Source of the DNA: Bacteroidales bacterium | GTDB lineage: Bacteria; Bacteroidota; Bacteroidia; Bacteroidales; UBA932 | Reading direction: 5' to 3' | Length of the DNA stretch: 33,784 nt | Assembly (NCBI GenBank): GCA_017625725.1 | Contig: JAGAKH010000026.1 | Location: forward strand, 1 to 33,784 | Shown: one piece after another, positions 32,375 to 33,784 of the stretch | Layout of the letters: every line of letters begins with the position of its first letter | Numbering within the stretch: the stretch's first letter is position 1 | Notes under the pieces: generated by a model | The model's input: the letters and a program-made list of their open reading frames with translations, nothing else | Database searches by the model: none | Told to the model about the DNA's origin: nothing | Made by a program: the position numbers and the translations under genes

Positions 32375-33631
32375 ATGATGAAGAAGACAGCAGGTGTATT
32401 TTCTATAATCCTTTCACTTCTATTCTGCCTTACCTCCTGCAAGAGTGAATTTATTGAAAAGCCGAAGTACATATGGATGTGCATAGACGGTAATTTTCAA
32501 CGTTTTTCGCAGAAGGATTCAATTTGCTTCTATCTTGACAAGGCCAAGGAAACAGGTTTCAATCATGTGGTCGTAGATGTAAGAGGCATTGACGGTCATG
32601 TGCTTTATGAAAGCGATTTTCTGCCTCAGCTTGTCGAGGTGGAAGGCTTTACATGTGAAAGGGATTGGGACTATCTTCAGTTCTTTCTGGATGAGGCGAA
32701 GAAACGTGGTCTCGGAGTCACAGTTTCTGCTACTGCATTTCCTGCGGGAAGCCAGTATCATCATTGTGGACTTGTCTATGAAGATCCTGAGATTGCCGAG
32801 CTCACATGTCTGGAATATACCCCTGAGGGTATGATGAAGATAGAGGATGATTATACAAAGGTTGCCGCATTCATGAATCCTGTTCTACCTGAAGCCAGGG
32901 AGAGAGCTCTTATGGTGATCAGGGAACTCCTGGATAAATATGAGTTCGACGGTTATTGTCTTGACTACTGTCGTTTTCCTGATGCTCACAGCGATTTCTC
33001 CGAAGCTTCAAAGAAGGCTTTTGAAGAGTATATAGGTGAGAGGGTTGAGAATTTCCCCCAGGACATCTTCACTTATGCGGAGGATGGTTCACGTGTACCT
33101 GGAAAATTCTATAAGAAGTGGTGGGAATTCCGTTCCAAGGTCATCCGTGACTTCATAGCGGAAGTGCGTAATACAATTGACACCTTGCAGCCTGGAGTAA
33201 AGCTTGAGTATTGGGCTGCATCGTGGTTACATGCTCTTTATCAGAGCGGACAGAATTGGGCCAGTCCGGAGTCTCGTTTCTATGAAGACTATCTTGACGA
33301 CTGGGCTACTCCTGATTATAATAAGACAGCGTTCGGTGATCTTCTGGATGTGTTCATCACAGGAACCTATCTCGAAAGGGTTTGGGGAATGGATGATCTT
33401 GAATCTATTGAATATGGCTTGTACAGATCGAACAGAGATGTACAGGGGGCTTGTTCTGTGTACGGTTCCCTTTATGCACAGAATCATATTGACCAATTCG
33501 CGGATGCTGTGTATCTTTGCTTGAGAGATACCGAGGGACTTATGGTCTTTGATCTTGTTCAGGTAGTTAGATTCAATCTTTGGGATGAGATCAAGGAAGG
33601 TATCGACCGTGCCGAAAATGAAAATAATTAA
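32375..33631 (+). CDS. GHL10-type (family 10-like) glycosidase lipoprotein
   Basis: A 418-residue lipoprotein (lipobox CLTSC, Cys22). The single domain resembles the GHL10/DUF187 TIM-barrel group (COG1649): an early strand FNHVVVDVRGIDGHVLYESD, a second WDYLQFFLDEAKKRGLGVTV, then PEARERALMVIRELLDKYEF followed by DGYCLDYCRFPD, the segment that carries the conserved acidic residues near the active site in this group. LEYWAASW and LLDVFITGTYLE mark later strands. Members are poorly characterised; some act on glycans or peptidoglycan-type substrates. It sits directly after the terminator of the second susCD operon and is probably expressed at a lower level by read-through. Confidence 0.82.
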   Translation: MMKKTAGVFSIILSLLFCLTSCKSEFIEKPKYIWMCIDGNFQRFSQKDSICFYLDKAKETGFNHVVVDVRGIDGHVLYESDFLPQLVEVEGFTCERDWDYLQFFLDEAKKRGLGVTVSATAFPAGSQYHHCGLVYEDPEIAELTCLEYTPEGMMKIEDDYTKVAAFMNPVLPEARERALMVIRELLDKYEFDGYCLDYCRFPDAHSDFSEASKKAFEEYIGERVENFPQDIFTYAEDGSRVPGKFYKKWWEFRSKVIRDFIAEVRNTIDTLQPGVKLEYWAASWLHALYQSGQNWASPESRFYEDYLDDWATPDYNKTAFGDLLDVFITGTYLERVWGMDDLESIEYGLYRSNRDVQGACSVYGSLYAQNHIDQFADAVYLCLRDTEGLMVFDLVQVVRFNLWDEIKEGIDRAENENN

Positions 33632-33784
33632 ATGAAATATATGACAATACTTCGTTAAAAATTTAACAATTATATAGTTTTCAATTACTTACGCATACAA
33701 CAGCCCGTTTTTGGGTAGCTTTACAGCACCTCGCAGACGGCATAGAACAAAGCCGAAAAAAGTGTTAAAAATTGATGAAAATAC
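33632..33784. other. Intergenic tail with no gene recognised
   Basis: A short A/T-rich stretch contains the palindrome GTTAAAAATTTAAC at 33654-33667. After it comes a more G/C-balanced block (33691-33755) with a possible small stem, AGCCC with GGGTAGCT, and an A/T-rich end. No open frame, RNA gene or complete promoter is recognised before the window ends. Confidence 0.4.

Overview
The window comes from a Bacteroidota genome, most likely an uncultured gut or rumen-type Bacteroidales. Evidence for this is the two SusC/SusD pairs, the dense run of lipoproteins with a lipobox followed by acidic residues, promoter elements of the TAnnTTTG (-7) and TTG/TTTG (-33) type, leaders without strong Shine-Dalgarno sequences, and a tmRNA whose tag ends in YALAA. 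Genus cannot be decided from the sequence alone.

Region 1 (1-4000) is ordinary chromosome: the 3' part of a GGGtGRT-family protein, a small secreted protein of unknown function between two near-identical terminators, an unusual four-unit 51-nt tandem repeat, the tmRNA gene (minus strand) with a textbook promoter, and an arcA (arginine deiminase) - ndk (nucleoside diphosphate kinase) pair.

Region 2 (4048-16245) is a plus-strand glycan-utilisation operon: SusC, SusD, a SusE/F-position lipoprotein, two tandem DUF4838 lipoproteins, a CBM9-like lipoprotein and a large DUF5107-TPR protein, closed by a strong hairpin. The susC signal-peptide region carries a run of nine G residues that puts the natural ATG out of frame by one base.

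Region 3 (16265-25492) is a convergent minus-strand set. A phosphodiester glycosidase (NAGPA-domain) lipoprotein comes first, then a tightly packed operon of GH97 alpha-glucosidase, LamG-GDPD phosphodiesterase lipoprotein, NagX-like membrane acyltransferase, CE2-like acetyl esterase and a calcineurin-like phosphoesterase. Region 4 (25548-33631) is divergent from it: a second SusC/SusD pair, two DUF5018-type lipoproteins, a terminator and a GHL10-type glycosidase lipoprotein. This second susC also has a G-run (eight), here in frame.

Taken together, regions 2-4 look like one composite or two adjacent polysaccharide utilisation loci. The enzyme set is rich in phosphodiester, phosphate and acetyl chemistry and poor in classical glycoside hydrolases. 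I infer a phosphate-containing, acetylated, alpha-glucosylated polymer (for example teichoic-acid-like or a phosphoglycan) as a candidate substrate. The most striking signal is that the two longest G-runs I found in the window both lie at the 5' ends of the two susC genes, where a one-base slip would switch each transporter on or off. No regulator gene is present in the window.
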